Shown in pieces: positions 53,001 through 64,000 of a stretch of DNA of 64,000 bases; the stretch's first letter is position 1, and every line of letters begins with the position of its first letter. Below the pieces are notes generated by a model. That model was not told the DNA's origin and searched no databases. It saw nothing but the letters and a program-made list of their open reading frames with translations. The stretch is from Ciona savignyi (lineage: Eukaryota; Chordata; Ascidiacea; Phlebobranchia; Cionidae): assembly GCA_000149265.1 (NCBI GenBank), contig CH001992.1, positions 25,143 to 89,142 of the forward strand. Direction: 5' to 3'. A program made the position numbers and the translations under genes.

Positions 53001-53859
53001 TCCAAGCCTGGGAACCGGAGGGAGAGTGGTAGCGTGAAAAACACAAAACCGGGAACGATCGATTTCGGTGGCCGGAAACCCGAGCGAGCGACGAAGATTG
53101 AGAATAACACGCGAAACAACAGCGCTGTCGTAGTCTCGCCGTCTCCGCCACTCACTTTCACGATATCCGCTGTACCGACTTTAACTGCGCAGTAAATTCA
53201 TTGCTCGGTTTTATCGCCCTATACCTCCCACACCATCGCCCGAGTCAATCTTCACGTTTCCATCACGAGTAAATAACTCAACATCCAAAATATCAGGTTC
53301 AGTCGCACTAAGTGTAACTCCGTTGAAATCGTTTCGGATAAAAACGCGAATTTCCGACACGACTTTTTGGTAAGATCATATCTCCTAACACGATTTAAAG
53401 CCAACGCCCGAAGCCTTCACAATGTTTTTCCCGTCAAGTTTGTATTTATTACTCGCTATTGTCGTAGTGTCTTTGCGGACTTTAACTTCGGGGATTTAGC
53501 ATTACAGGCGTATCGTTTTAATCTTGGATTTAATTCTACCACGCTGGGTAGCGATGTTATCCTCTTATATTCCACTGTGTATACGACCAAGTGATTTCTT
53601 AAAGCAAGATTACAAAACATATCGGGAACGTTCGGGCACGTTTTTAGCAACCAAAACAAGAATCTTGTTTACGCAACAAGCGGATTAGCGTTAAAAGTAG
53701 TAAATAAGATATATATAATATGCGGGATCCAGTGGTTTAGATGGCTTACCCTGGTGTCATAACGGAGTTCCAGTACAATACGTGGCGATCGACTGTTGCT
53801 TGAGAATTGACGCAAATGAAGCATAAAACCAAGATGTAGTAGATGATTTGAGATGACAT
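50033..53859 (-). CDS. Efna: Ephrin-A-like ligand, gene 4 of the cluster
   Basis: Five exons: 53859-53750, 51563-51400, 51204-51076, 50852-50769, 50394-50033 (stop), phases 2,1,1,1, giving 282 residues. Exon 1 encodes a signal peptide and DRHVLYWNSVMTP. The receptor-binding domain includes EFMDILCPQRSLMGI, FDLYNVTEGNFNEC, NFIFACDQPERENKLTIKFQ, PLGFRFQYCSEYYFV and TGCHQQSTRLRILVGCQ. As in gene 3, cysteines in QYC and GCQ add a pair to the four usual ones. Exon 5 starts with a Glu/Thr-rich mucin-like run, continues with a charged helical stretch (about GYEFIKKLLANKK onward), unlike the other stalks, and ends in a strong hydrophobic GPI signal (FFTTLLVMLSSWLIGGIIAA). A GATA-site cluster lies upstream (54190-54310). 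It could be the paralog known as Efna.d, but that is a guess. Confidence 0.93.
51020..51193 (-). repeat. Conversion tract, copy in ephrin gene 4
   Basis: Partner of 40788-40961. The first bases of exon 3 (51194-51204) and all of exon 2 differ clearly from gene 3, so the similarity is confined to this tract. Confidence 0.92.
51564..53749 (-). other. First intron of ephrin gene 4
   Basis: A 2.2-kb intron. I find no exon, repeat or RNA gene in it. Confidence 0.5.
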
Positions 53860-54189
53860 AATTAATATAATTTCCAACTTATTGATATAAAGTAAATACT
53901 ATAGTTGTCTGAAATGCAAAATTAATGTTTAACATTTGAAAAGTAATCACTTCACACTCTACCATAGCTGCACACATTAAATAATCTCGACTGCATATAT
54001 GATTTAAAGAATCACCGCTAAGACCTAAACTTATTAAAGCCCATCTTAGTTGAATTCGGTTTCTCTGCTTACCGAGACTGTAAGCTGCTTAGAGGACGAA
54101 CTCAACTACACTGATTTGCGGTGGCTATCCAGACCGCTATAAAGCCATTCGAGCTACTAACTTTTTCCCTTTTTTCTCTACGACGATCG

Positions 54190-54310
54190 TCTATCTCGTA
54201 GTTGACCAGTCGTGAGTCCACCTTATCATAATATTTATGCTCGCACTCGTTTGTTATCTCCGGCTATAAGCTTGGCGCCCACGATTTGCGACAAGGAAAA
54301 AGATAAGCAC
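54190..54310. promoter_or_regulatory. GATA-site cluster upstream of ephrin gene 4
   Basis: Four GATA cores in about 120 bp: CTATCTC (54191), CTTATCA (54222), TTATC (54254) and AGATAAGC (54301), the last directly after an ETS-type core in ACAAGGAAAA. The cluster is 330-450 bp 5' of the gene 4 ATG at 53859. Confidence 0.4.
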
Positions 54311-54344
54311 GCTCACCTGTGCAATATTTCTATTAATCGAAGTT

Positions 54345-54600
54345 GGAATTAAATGTGGAAAACCAAAATATTGAAAAACAGTTTAAATTTGAAAGAAATA
54401 AACATGGAAAACCGGTTTAAATGTATAAAAAAATTGAACATGTAAAACCGGTTTCAGTATAAAAAATCGAATATGGAAAACCGGAATATTGTAAACCAGT
54501 TTAAATATGAAAAAAAAATAAATATGGAAAATTGGAATATGGAAAACTGGTTTAAATATGAAAAAAATAAATATATAAAAAAACTGGTATGAATTATCAT
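54345..54600 (+). repeat. Interspersed AT-rich repeat
   Basis: Repeated modules such as AATATGGAAAACCGG and GGTTTAAATATGAAAAAAAT alternate about eight times with variable A-runs. Confidence 0.85.
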
Positions 54601-57600
54601 TAGTTTAAACGTATTGGTTGATTCTCTCTAATACCAATTCATTACAACGGATGACATGTTACCAAACAAAAAGAAATGGATATTCCATTTATCATCTGAA
54701 GATTTGCGTGAGCTTGGCGCACCTTATAAGGAAGCTTAATTATTGACAAGGTGGTGGCGTTCATGTACAAATGACGTCACAATTTAATCTTATTTTTTAT
54801 AAACAAGTAGCTCGAAGCTGCGTTAAGTCGCTGCATCAATCCATCAAAATGATTTACGACATTACTACGAGTTTTCAGGGCTGGCCATTATCAGGAACCA
54901 GACTTGATTTAAACGATGACTTCACTAAAGCAAGCAAAGCATTGACGACTGCTTAAACAATATACGACAGTCCGCACACAGAACAATCTTAAAAATTAAA
55001 GGTTCTCCTGTCCTGTAACCCAGACAATGTTTCTAGGTGGGTTTCCATTTCCGTATTTGGTATAAATCAGTTTTATTAAATAGGAGAAACGAGGACTGGT
55101 TCAGTGAATGTATAAACTTTACGACGGGGACCGATTCATGTGAATAGGGGAACCCTTTTACGTCAAACTTTCCTGTTCTTGATTTCAAATTCGAGATTTC
55201 CGAAACAAAATTACGGACAAATTGATTTGAAAGAGGAATTGTAAACAATATCAACCACAAAGAAGGTCACTGTTTCTTCACAAATCCCTTATTTCCCAGG
55301 TCGAACAATACTTGAATTGACTTCACTTCAAATTTTTAATATTCATATCCCAGAGTTTATTATTTGCTTTTTTTCGCCTCGACCATGTAAAGAATTATCT
55401 TTTGTGTATTGGCATATTTAGTAACGATAAGGTAAACTATATTCTATATAAAGACCCTATATTTACTTTATCCGAAAAACATATTGGTTTTACGACTGCG
55501 TCATTAATATTAAAATGAATATTGGATATTATTACAGTATTAAGTCATCGTACGCCTGTATTTTCTTTGCTTTTGCAAGCATGTAAAGACAATTAGGCCA
55601 TCTTTAATTTTACATAAAACGCTTAATAATAAAATACGTCCAATTGTCTCTTATTTTTGCTTTAGTTATAATCTTAGTTGTACTTCACACCTCGGAACCA
55701 ATTATCGGACTTTAGTCGTAAGCATTTTCGGCAAAACAATTTTAAGCGCAAAATAAGAGTTGTTTACGAATTCGTTTCCCAATAAAAACGGGTTTGGTAA
55801 TTCACAGCAAGACGGACGTTTCGACCTCCGAATCGCTTTATCAGTAATTAACTCGCAGCCACGACAAGTTATCATAATAATACTGGAATTTAACTGGCGA
55901 CTGCTAATGTTCATTGCAGGCAAAGAAAACAGTCAACGGCGTCAAGTTTCATTTGGACTGCCTTACTGTCTGCAGGTTATACAACTTCACGTTTTGCATT
56001 TGTTATGCATTGGATGTGTTCATGTATAAAGTCATTACGACAGAACTGTATGGCTGTATGCCATAGTGAATTCGAATACAATGTTATTTACGATTGTCAG
56101 TTTCACTATATGTAAATTAGCTGTCTATTATCAATTTGGTGCCTACAAACAAGGGTTGTTTAAAATGTTTGAAACACTCCTAAGGTTTCGTAAGCCGCGT
56201 TCCCTACATCCGATATGCCTTAAAATGTCACCGGTCTTTATAAATGTCAAAAGTGTGTCCTGGTTGAATTTGCATCGATTTTAGGGGCGATATTTTCTTG
56301 GTATAGTGTATAGATGTCACTTGCGGGTTTAAATGGCATTTTATATCGGTGCGAAGTGCCGCGAAAGCGTTTTTAGTTGTACAGACATCTACTTTGTTAC
56401 TACATTAGCTGTAAAGTATGGTTGCGAGTTAAGTGGGTTTATTTCTCACCGCTCTGTGTAAATTACACGGACACTTAAACCCGTTGCCTTCAATTGTGAC
56501 AAATCAGCCTAAATATAGATACTAAAATTAACAACTTGGAAAACGAACTTGATCTAAACAAAAGAGGTTCGCAAATTCAACCCGATTCTGCAGTTTTCAC
56601 AAAGCGAATTACGGTTCAATGCGAGCCGCCAGAGTTAAACAATAACTCGTAAACGCGTTTACAGTGTGCACGAAAATAATAGAACCTTAATTGTATGGCG
56701 AGCTCCTGCTATCGGGCAATTCGTAAAATTGATTATGATAGCCAAGAATGCGGAGAGACAACGCATAACGAAATGTCGAGAACGTGTTAATTGCTGATAA
56801 CTTAGCTCGATAAGCAACTCCCGCGAAAAGTCCGATTTTGTGAGATAACTCGAAGCTTCGTGGAAATGTAGTCGTTTTTTCCATCTGACAGGTGAAAATA
56901 ACCAAAACAGATTTAAAACCGCGAGCGTCAGATTTGCATTGAGGAAAAATATTTATGCCAACTTACTTGCAGAGAAATTTTTGGTGATTGTACCTGACTA
57001 TTACCCCAATCAGTTATAATAATCGATGTCATCATATTAACACGCATGCTAATCTAATTCCATTTTAAGTGTAATTTACGAAGGCATTGTTTAAAATAAG
57101 CAGTCAAACCTTTCCCCTCATGTACAAGTACATATATATTTACCATATTGTGTGTTTAAACGAGTCAGCAATGGAGCCATGAATCCGTTTTCGTATTATG
57201 AATCTGTGTATACTAGACGATCGTGGTTACGTTTCACTGACTCAACAATGTCACATGGACTTGGTATCGAATCCAGGTACGAAACACAAACTGTTGTTGT
57301 TTTCAACACCACCGAAGCGACCGCAAACTAGTGCTCGTAAGCACTTGTGTATTTTTAATTAAAAAACAAAAAGTTGGACTAAAGGTGCTTCACACAAGTT
57401 GTGCTGATGTACAGACCCACAATGTCTTTTTGCCGTAGCTAACAGAAGCCACAATCTAGCATTGTTATAGATGTAGGCTTACACTGCTACACTGCTTTTA
57501 TATCAGAGATATTTGTATTGTTGAGAACAAAGTAAAATACATGCACATCGTTAACATGAAAAAGAAGGCATATCATATTACAAAGAAAGACACGTCATTC

Positions 57601-57675
57601 GTTGAATTTGTATTGTTTTACTGGTGTTTCAAATTCGTGATGTTCTGGACCGTTTTTGTACAGATCAGGTATTTA

Positions 57676-57780
57676 AAGCGGTGGTGCTAACCATTTGTCC
57701 ACACGGCCGTGATTTGTTTTTTAACAGATCGGTTTTTGCATGGAATAGATATATGTAACCGCTGGGCCATACGACCATAC
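57676..57780 (-). mobile_element. Two SINE fragments
   Basis: Minus-strand tRNA-like halves at about 57676-57712 (GGCCGTGTGGACAAATGGTT) and 57744-57780 (GGTCGTATGGCCCAGCGGTT). Neither has a clear B box. Confidence 0.55.
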
Positions 57781-58110
57781 CAAGTCAATCATTTAAAAAA
57801 ATACATGTTAGTTTCGGTGGTGCAATTAGGCCACCTAGTGAGCAGTATATTAAGTGAGCAGTATAGCAGTTAAACAATATAACTGACGTGTCTATTACGG
57901 GTTTAAAACACATCCATGTAAAAATAACCTAAATAATTTTGGATGGCAAAGTATTGTTATTATTTTACTGTTAAACAATTAAAACACCTGGACAGGGCCA
58001 ATATGCCCAGTACTTTACCTGGGACTCGTCCCCAGCATTTAATGGTTGTGATGAAGGTCAAATACAGCATCTCCCCTTAAACGCCGAGGTAAACCACTGC
58101 ATATTTTTAC

Positions 58111-58213
58111 CAGTCTAGGTTTCGAACCAATAATTCGCTTACCATTATTACAGTTTTGTATATAAATTAGTATATGTATCAATCGCCTTAACCATTTGGC
58201 CACACGACCGTAG
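58111..58213 (-). mobile_element. tRNA-Ser-like SINE, best copy
   Basis: On the minus strand it begins ACGGTCGTGTGGCCAAATGG followed by TTAAGGCGATTG, very close to a metazoan tRNA-Ser 5' half, and ends with the B box GGTTCGAAACC. The SINE body may continue leftward to about 57960. Confidence 0.8.
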
Positions 58214-58571
58214 CAATCGGCGAAATTAAGGATAATAAAATGTGAAAATTAAAAACAGAGATCCTTTGTGTCCTATGAGTGCGATCGACTCATATATACC
58301 AAGACCATAGAAAATCAAACCTCGATACGATCCAATAAAACATGAATACAAAGTCGACCAAAGAGCTCGACACAACGAGCAAGCATTTAAGGTGCTTGCT
58401 CAATTTAATGTACACAGTTACAATAGTCAGAGATATATCTCATTGTTTTCTTTACAGGTATGAGCATATAGTAAAATTCAAAAGAACAATAAGTTCTCTC
58501 GCCCAAATGGGAAAGCTTAAACTGCACAGTGCGCAAAAGGTTCAAGTGCACTAGACGCATGGTAATTGCAT

Positions 58572-60549
58572 CTATGTAATTACAATATATCTCATGCAGA
58601 TAGGTAGACCACTCCATCTCGCTGACCAGTTCCACATGCCCACTGAGGTCACCGTCGAAGAAGAAGCGGGGACGACTCGGATTCCAACATAGTGGTATCC
58701 TGATATACTTGAGGGGTGTCCGGCCATCCAGCTTCCCGCATACCCGGGACGACCGTTCGTCTGAGTAACATTGCCAGTCTGCAAATATATTGCAACTAAG
58801 TATACCTGTGTTTGAACTGTTGGCATTGAAACTTCTTATTTGTTGGTTTATTTCCATAATAATCGGTCTGTTGACTAAATCCAGAATGTTGTGTCGATAC
58901 TACTTAGTTTTTAGTTCTTAAAAGCTAACGTGGTAGCGCACGTTAACTGTAATAAAACAAACAGCTTAAAGCCAGCGCGCAAACGTGTTTCTATATGTTA
59001 GCCCAATATAACAATATTCGAGGTAAACTATTTTGTGGAAGAATAGATAACGCGATCGAACAATATATCGAAAAAAATAAAAAACAAACTTAGCACAGAT
59101 ACCAGTGAGGGTTGGAAATTTTTCCTGTAAACAAACATGATTAAGAAACAATATCCGAAGATATTCTTTTAAGTACTTACTAGTGCGTCATAGCGTGACC
59201 CAAGCCATACATCGACATCGTGTAAAAAAACGTAGGTTTTCTTTACGTAATAGAACACTTTGTCATACATTGGTTTGTTCTCAATTTCCGCTAACGTCCC
59301 ATTTATATCGTTGCAAAAGGTCTCTGCCTTTCCTGCGTACATTCGCAGTCCTCCAGATGTGTACGGCAACCACACAATACGGTCTTCATAACCAACTCCG
59401 TTTCCTATTTCGAAGTACTTTGAAATGTCATACCTACCGATTAGTTTGGTGGGTTGTTGTGTCCCCTTTAATCCGAAGGTTTAAATGGTCAAAACCATTC
59501 TCTTTCTATAGTCGGTGGTGCAACGCACTGCAATAGCTCCGGTAAGTCGCAGGCAATCGTCAGATTATCAAAGCCAGTGTGTTAACGCCAATGCATTAAC
59601 GCCCCTTGCGTTTTCTCATTTACGTGAATAAACATAAATATCCTATACAATTCTATCCTATCCTATAACAACCTATTGGTTGGTGCCTAGGCTTTCATAC
59701 GAAAAGTTGTGGTATCGAAACCATCCGCTTGTTCGTTTGTTGAGTCATCCAGCATGGCACTTGGCAAATGTCACTCCAAACAACAGAGTAAAGAGTAAAA
59801 CAACAACAATAAGACCGTCTCGGCCTTTCGCAGAAATTTCAAAAGCTTCAAAAACTGCATCATGAGTGCATTCTATCAGGTTATAAAGAGAGTTTACCGT
59901 GTGTAAACCATTCACCGCGATTGTTCCACACGATAGCAATGACACATCCATCTATTCATTGCGCAATAGAGTTAGAATAAAAGCGACTGTGATGGTATAT
60001 TATAAAAAAGGATATGCACTTACCCATGAACAGTACCCAGTCCACCATAATTATTGCATCCCAACCTTGCGACTGGTCAGTTCTTTCCAGTTCAACTTGG
60101 AAGATATTCTGTCTAATCTCCAAAAGCTTAAGGCTAAATGTGAGCCCAGAGTTTGGATCATTAGATCTTGCCTTTGCATACACATGCATTGGCACAGAAG
60201 ACAAGCACAACATGTAGGCGATGTCTGCTTTTTTCTTCGGTGTTGGCGAATACGAATTAAATCCATAAATTCCTTTTTGAGATGTTGGTGGTTCTATTTT
60301 AAATTGTTAAGCTTAAAATTTTTATTGTGATTTTATTTCCCGGGAAAATCCCCGAAATCAACTTACAAATATCAAAAACAAATCATTATTTACTGTATTA
60401 TTTACTTCAATTTCATATTCAACAAATGCAAAAAAAGTATTTATTTTATATTTAGTAAAATGGCTTTATTTCTACTACTTACGTGCAAATCCAAGAGCGA
60501 TAAAAAGAGCAAAAATGTTCCAAAGCGAAAGTATTTGAACAACCGCCAT
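58572..60549 (-). CDS. Secreted C-type-lectin-like protein
   Basis: Six exons: 60549-60483, 60293-60024, 59951-59898, 59759-59701, 59465-59181, 58778-58572 (TAG), in phase, giving 313 residues. Exon 1 is a signal peptide (22 residues, ending IALGFA). The C-terminal third, about 180-305, has C-type lectin-like landmarks: AGKAETFCNDINGTLAEIEN, VDVWLGSRYD, YHYVGIRV, MWNWSARWSGLPICMRY. Calcium-binding EPN/QPD and WND triplets are not evident, so sugar binding is doubtful. The N-terminal half (LLEIRQNIFQVELERTDQSQ, MVDWVLFMDGCVIAIVWNN) is not recognised. The short exon 59759-59701 is the weakest part; it was chosen because it alone bridges the phases on either side. No transmembrane segment or GPI tail is seen. 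Confidence 0.68.
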
Positions 60550-60736
60550 ACTATTATAACTCAGATCAAAAGTACTAGTACTTTGTTTCGATAAAACCTT
60601 TTTTGAGTGTGATTTGTAAGTTGTTGCTTAACAAAACATGTAAAGTTTTTTTAACAAGCATGAAAAGTTATGCAATTCCCTCTCATAAATGTTTACAATC
60701 GAATTAAAATAAACGTTGAAATATGTTTATAATACA

Positions 60737-60787
60737 CCCTCAAATACTATGTTACTTCAATACACCCTCAAAATACTATGTTACTGA
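60737..60787 (+). repeat. 26-bp direct duplication
   Basis: Two adjacent copies of ATACACCCTCAAATACTATG followed by TTACT, the second with one extra A. Confidence 0.85.
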
Positions 60788-61087
60788 ATGTGACCTTGTT
60801 GGTAAATTGTAGCAAACGACTGATACCCTGTTGTATATATGAGTATACATACGTAATTTCTGTCACTGTTTGATTATGCGGAAACAGGTATCAAGTGTTA
60901 TTAAGAAATGAATAAAATGTATTATATATACCTAGAAGTTAAAGAACAAACTTAACACTTCTGGTGATTTCTTCGACAACGAATTTTATAAGCCCAGAGC
61001 ACATAAAATAAAGATAAATATGTGAATGACTCATTTTAGAAAGGTGCCGCAATATGATTGACTTGTCACCAGGAATGTTTTTGTGGT

Positions 61088-61133
61088 AAATGTATCGGTG
61101 TCTTTAACTATTCGGCTACTTGACCGTACACAT
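61088..61133 (-). repeat. SINE fragment
   Basis: Contains ATGTATCGGTGTCTTTAAC and TTCGGCTACTTGACCGTAC, a diverged form of the tRNA-like core. Confidence 0.45.
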
Positions 61134-61714
61134 TTGTATTACATTGGTACACGCATTTGGTCTGTAATGATATGCTACTGCCACCTAACTGACAAATAAA
61201 AAACTACTCGGTAAAAGCAAATAAAGTGTTATTAAAAATATCGGCACATAAAAGTTAAATGCAGCCTCACTGTATAATGCGCAGTAATAAAAAACAAACT
61301 TTTTTAAGTGAAAAATGTTTAAAATTTAAAATTAACACAGTTAATATAGAGTGTCCGGTGATTGTTATTATTTAATCATGACATAGCACCTGCAATGGAT
61401 GGAATACAAAATATCTCGAACCTTAAATTTAAATTCACTTTCCATTACTCGGTGAAGTTTCTGGTGACGCCTTAATATGGCGTGTACTCTGCAAATAAGC
61501 CGTTAAGGTAACAAATAGAAATAAATTCAAAAAGGATACAAAGAAAGTGAAGAAGCGCACAATGAACGGCTGTAGTAAACCGTGGTGCCCGATACGCAGC
61601 CCGCTTAAAAAAAGAAAGAAAATCGCACTAGTGTCAGTAGAAAATATTTCGCTGCAAATTTGAAGAATCAAAGACAAATAGAGATGTTTAATTCCCAATA
61701 TCCAAAACGCGAAT

Positions 61715-63657
61715 TTAATAGCAACCTTTTAAGCTCAACCAGTCGGCTGGTTGGCCCAGAGTATGTTTGCTGCATAGGATCGGGTCTTGGTTTAATCTCT
61801 GCGCCTCGGCGGCTAGGAAGTTAAGGAATTCATCCGTCGAGCTGTCGTCCGCGCAAGTCGACCACATGATCTCCCTGAACTCCTGCATCGAGAATGATGT
61901 CACGTTGATTTGGTTCCCGCGGAATTGTATGTGTTTGCGCGACCGCTTGGTGGAGCGCTTGTTCCGCTGGCGCCGATCTTTCGTCGTGGGTGCCGGGGCG
62001 GCGCTGGAGTCCGACGAGCAACCAGGGGTCCCGGCGTCTGAATTGTTCTCCTCCGTTGTAACGCTACTGGAGGTGGGGGACAGTGAGCGAGGGGATATGG
62101 CGTTTAGAATGGGGTTTAACGCGTTTGAAGATAATGGCACTGTGGACGGGAAAGTACAGTGGGGTATCATGTCACTAACAATGTCCGTCGACGTTTTGTT
62201 TTTTGTTGCAATTATCGAATTTTCCGTCGCGAAAGTCTGACCCGACGGCGTTTCATTGATAACGTTTTGATTTGTCGACACATTTAAATATGGTTGGATG
62301 CGTTCGGTCTTGGAAGTTGGGTTGGACAGCTGAGTTTTGTTTACATCTACCACCATGTATTGAAAACTTGAGTTTACTACGTTTGTAGTTGGTGTATCGA
62401 CAACTTCTTCTTTTTCTGTGGTCTTGGAATAGATATTCTTGCCAGTCGAGATGCCCTTGTCCGGTTCTTTTGTTATTCTATAATCCGATGCGCCGTTACC
62501 CGTCCCATGTGTAAACGAACGACTATCGGACTTTTCGTGCGTTGTTTCGTCATAATCGTTCTCGCGTGCTTCACAGTTAGTATTTTCTTCCTCACAGATA
62601 GGATAGAGGACTTGACACGGTTTCCTGGAGCTCTTAGTGTTGGCATGGTATCGATTGTTGCGCGCGTACGAATGTGGTCGATGTGTATTCGACCGTGGAC
62701 TTGCGGCAGCAGGCATGCTTCTGTGCATGCTGTATTGTTCTGCTGTTTCAGCCGACGCAACTGCTGGTCTTGCATAACTCCCCTGGGCACTGACATTCCA
62801 GTTCCGATCGAAATGCTTGTATTGATCAATCTGTGACTCAAGTTGTCCTAACCGGCCACTCAACTCCCATACATAGCGATCTAAACGCGATATTTCCTTT
62901 CCTTGGTAAAATATCTCGCGCTCTCGTGTTATAAGCAGTTTCTCCGATTGCATAAGTCGGTTTCGACAAATTGCTAGTTCGTTGTCAGTCGTCATCCGAG
63001 CGGATTCCAATTCCCGAACACGAGCGTTCAGTTCCTTGTTGAGTTCGATTTTTTCCGCTAGTTTCTTATCTCGTCGAGTAAGCGCTTTGGCGAACGCGCG
63101 AAGTTGACCGGTCAAAGTCGAATACATTTTGCTCTTGTATTCGACTTTCGCCTTAATTCGGTCGAGCGTTGATGAGGCTGATACTGTGACCTGCGTCATT
63201 TCGGCAACCACATGCGAATTTTTCTCTCCGATTGTCGTTTTCGACACATCTGTAAAACGGTACAGGGCAATAATGTATACAGTAATCATTACAGACCTAC
63301 TCATACAAACAGGCTGCATTAAAACAGCTATTACAGTGGGGACTAATTGTTTAACGTTATACACACTTTAACTGCTTAAGTCATAAACTTACATCATAAT
63401 TACGTCTAAGGTCATACAAATTTGATGTCAAATAAAATAAGGTTGTTTTCTCGAGCTAATAGCAACTGACCTGATACCAAAGATTTTTTCGAAATCGACT
63501 TTTGACGTCCAAGCTCACTTTTTAACGCTTGAACTTCGTTCAGTGCTGAACCAAGCGCTTGTCGATAACTTTTCATATATTCAGTCTGTTCCTTCATATC
63601 AGCAACTTGTTTGGCTATCGTCAGCTTCCCTCTTCTGTTGGTTCCTTGTCGAAGCAT
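61715..63657 (-). CDS. Coiled-coil protein with basic C-terminal motif, unidentified
   Basis: Two exons, 63657-63471 and 63249-61715, joined in phase (GTATCA G / AT GTG), giving 573 residues. The ATG at 63657 is the first in frame; sequence to its left only opens with a non-ATG codon. Residues about 10-60 and 95-220 form heptad-rich coiled coils (QLRAFAKALTRRDKKLAEKI, LNKELNARVRELESARM, REIFYQGKEISRLDRYVWEL). A long Ser/Thr/Asn-rich, presumably disordered, middle follows, then a polybasic stretch RRQRNKRSTKRSRK that could be a nuclear localisation signal, and an acidic/helical tail (STDEFLNFLAAEAQRL). The layout of coiled coil, disorder and a basic C-terminal motif recalls shugoshin, but I see no clear SGO motif, so I do not name it. 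Exon 2 is more GC-rich than its surroundings, which fits real coding sequence. Confidence 0.8.
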
Positions 63658-64000
63658 GTTTAAAACAAACAGACCAAACCGTGTAAACAAACGAGGGACA
63701 AAAATAAACTAACATAAACATTTGAACTAGATAACCTGAAACAGAACGAGGTAAAGTGAACAACACGTTATTTAATTCACAAACCTTATTACCCTTGGGC
63801 TTCTTTTACAATCCTACAAATATTGATTTGAAATAAAAAGGCAAATGTTACAGATGGTCAGCTGCTTGTTTCTCACGTATTTAAAAGGTGTACTAAGCAT
63901 GGGCGAATCGCAGTTTATTTAGTGACACGCCCACTCCAATTTAAAACAACAACTCATGCTCACACCTTAGTTTTGTAGTTGCTAATCAGGCACTGCTTTT
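63658..64000. other. 5' flank of the coiled-coil gene
   Basis: Presumed promoter and 5' UTR. I see no coding frame or defined element. Confidence 0.4.

Larger units (their letters stand above)
53860..58571. other. Spacer upstream of ephrin gene 4
   Basis: Contains the GATA cluster (54190-54310), an AT-rich repeat (54345-54600) and SINE copies at its right end. No coding exon is supported. Confidence 0.5.
60550..61714. other. Spacer between lectin-like and coiled-coil genes
   Basis: AT-rich. Contains a short direct duplication (60737-60787) and a SINE fragment (61088-61133). No exon is supported. Confidence 0.5.

Noticed and set aside
58405..58857. 150-codon minus-strand frame over the last lectin exon
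   Set aside because: It reads the exon in a different frame; the frame joined in phase to the upstream exon carries the lectin-like motifs and ends at 58572.
61767..62240. 157-codon plus-strand frame
   Set aside because: It is the antisense shadow of the coiled-coil gene's long second exon.

Overview
The window looks like nuclear DNA of a tunicate, most probably Ciona. It is AT-rich, nearly all genes are split by short GT-AG introns, and it carries a run of four divergent ephrin-A-like genes, a family known to be expanded and clustered in Ciona. Every gene model below was built by hand from open frames, splice sites and phase matching; nothing was run against a database.

Layout. 295-2800 (+) holds the 3' part of a TLD-domain gene orthologous to MEAK7, cut by the left edge. 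3089-7694 (-) is a complete 11-exon GMP synthetase gene (GMPS). 8359-8889 (-) is an intronless ESCRT-II subunit gene (VPS25). 10249-14084 (-) is a 12-exon gene that joins a RIPK/TKL-type protein kinase to a C-terminal kelch beta-propeller, in phase throughout. 15858-53859 is the ephrin cluster: gene 1 on plus, then genes 2, 3 and 4 on minus. All four have five coding exons with the same intron phases (2,1,1,1), a signal peptide, an ephrin receptor-binding domain, a low-complexity stalk and a hydrophobic GPI-signal tail. 58572-60549 (-) is a secreted C-type-lectin-like gene. 61715-63657 (-) is a two-exon gene for a long coiled-coil protein I cannot name.

The housekeeping genes on the left (nucleotide synthesis, endosomal sorting, lysosome/mTOR-linked MEAK7) have no evident functional link with the ephrin block on the right, which would act in contact-dependent Eph signalling and local antagonism of FGF/ERK in the embryo. 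First introns and spacers in the ephrin block are several kilobases long, unlike the compact left end, and probably contain its regulatory DNA.

The most interesting points are: the kinase-kelch fusion with a non-RD (HGD) catalytic loop; a 174-bp near-identical tract shared by ephrin genes 3 and 4 that crosses an exon-intron boundary (gene conversion); an extra cysteine pair in ephrins 3 and 4 that could form a third disulfide; a GATA-site cluster upstream of ephrin 4; and dispersed copies of a tRNA-Ser-like SINE, a hAT-like MITE and a minisatellite.
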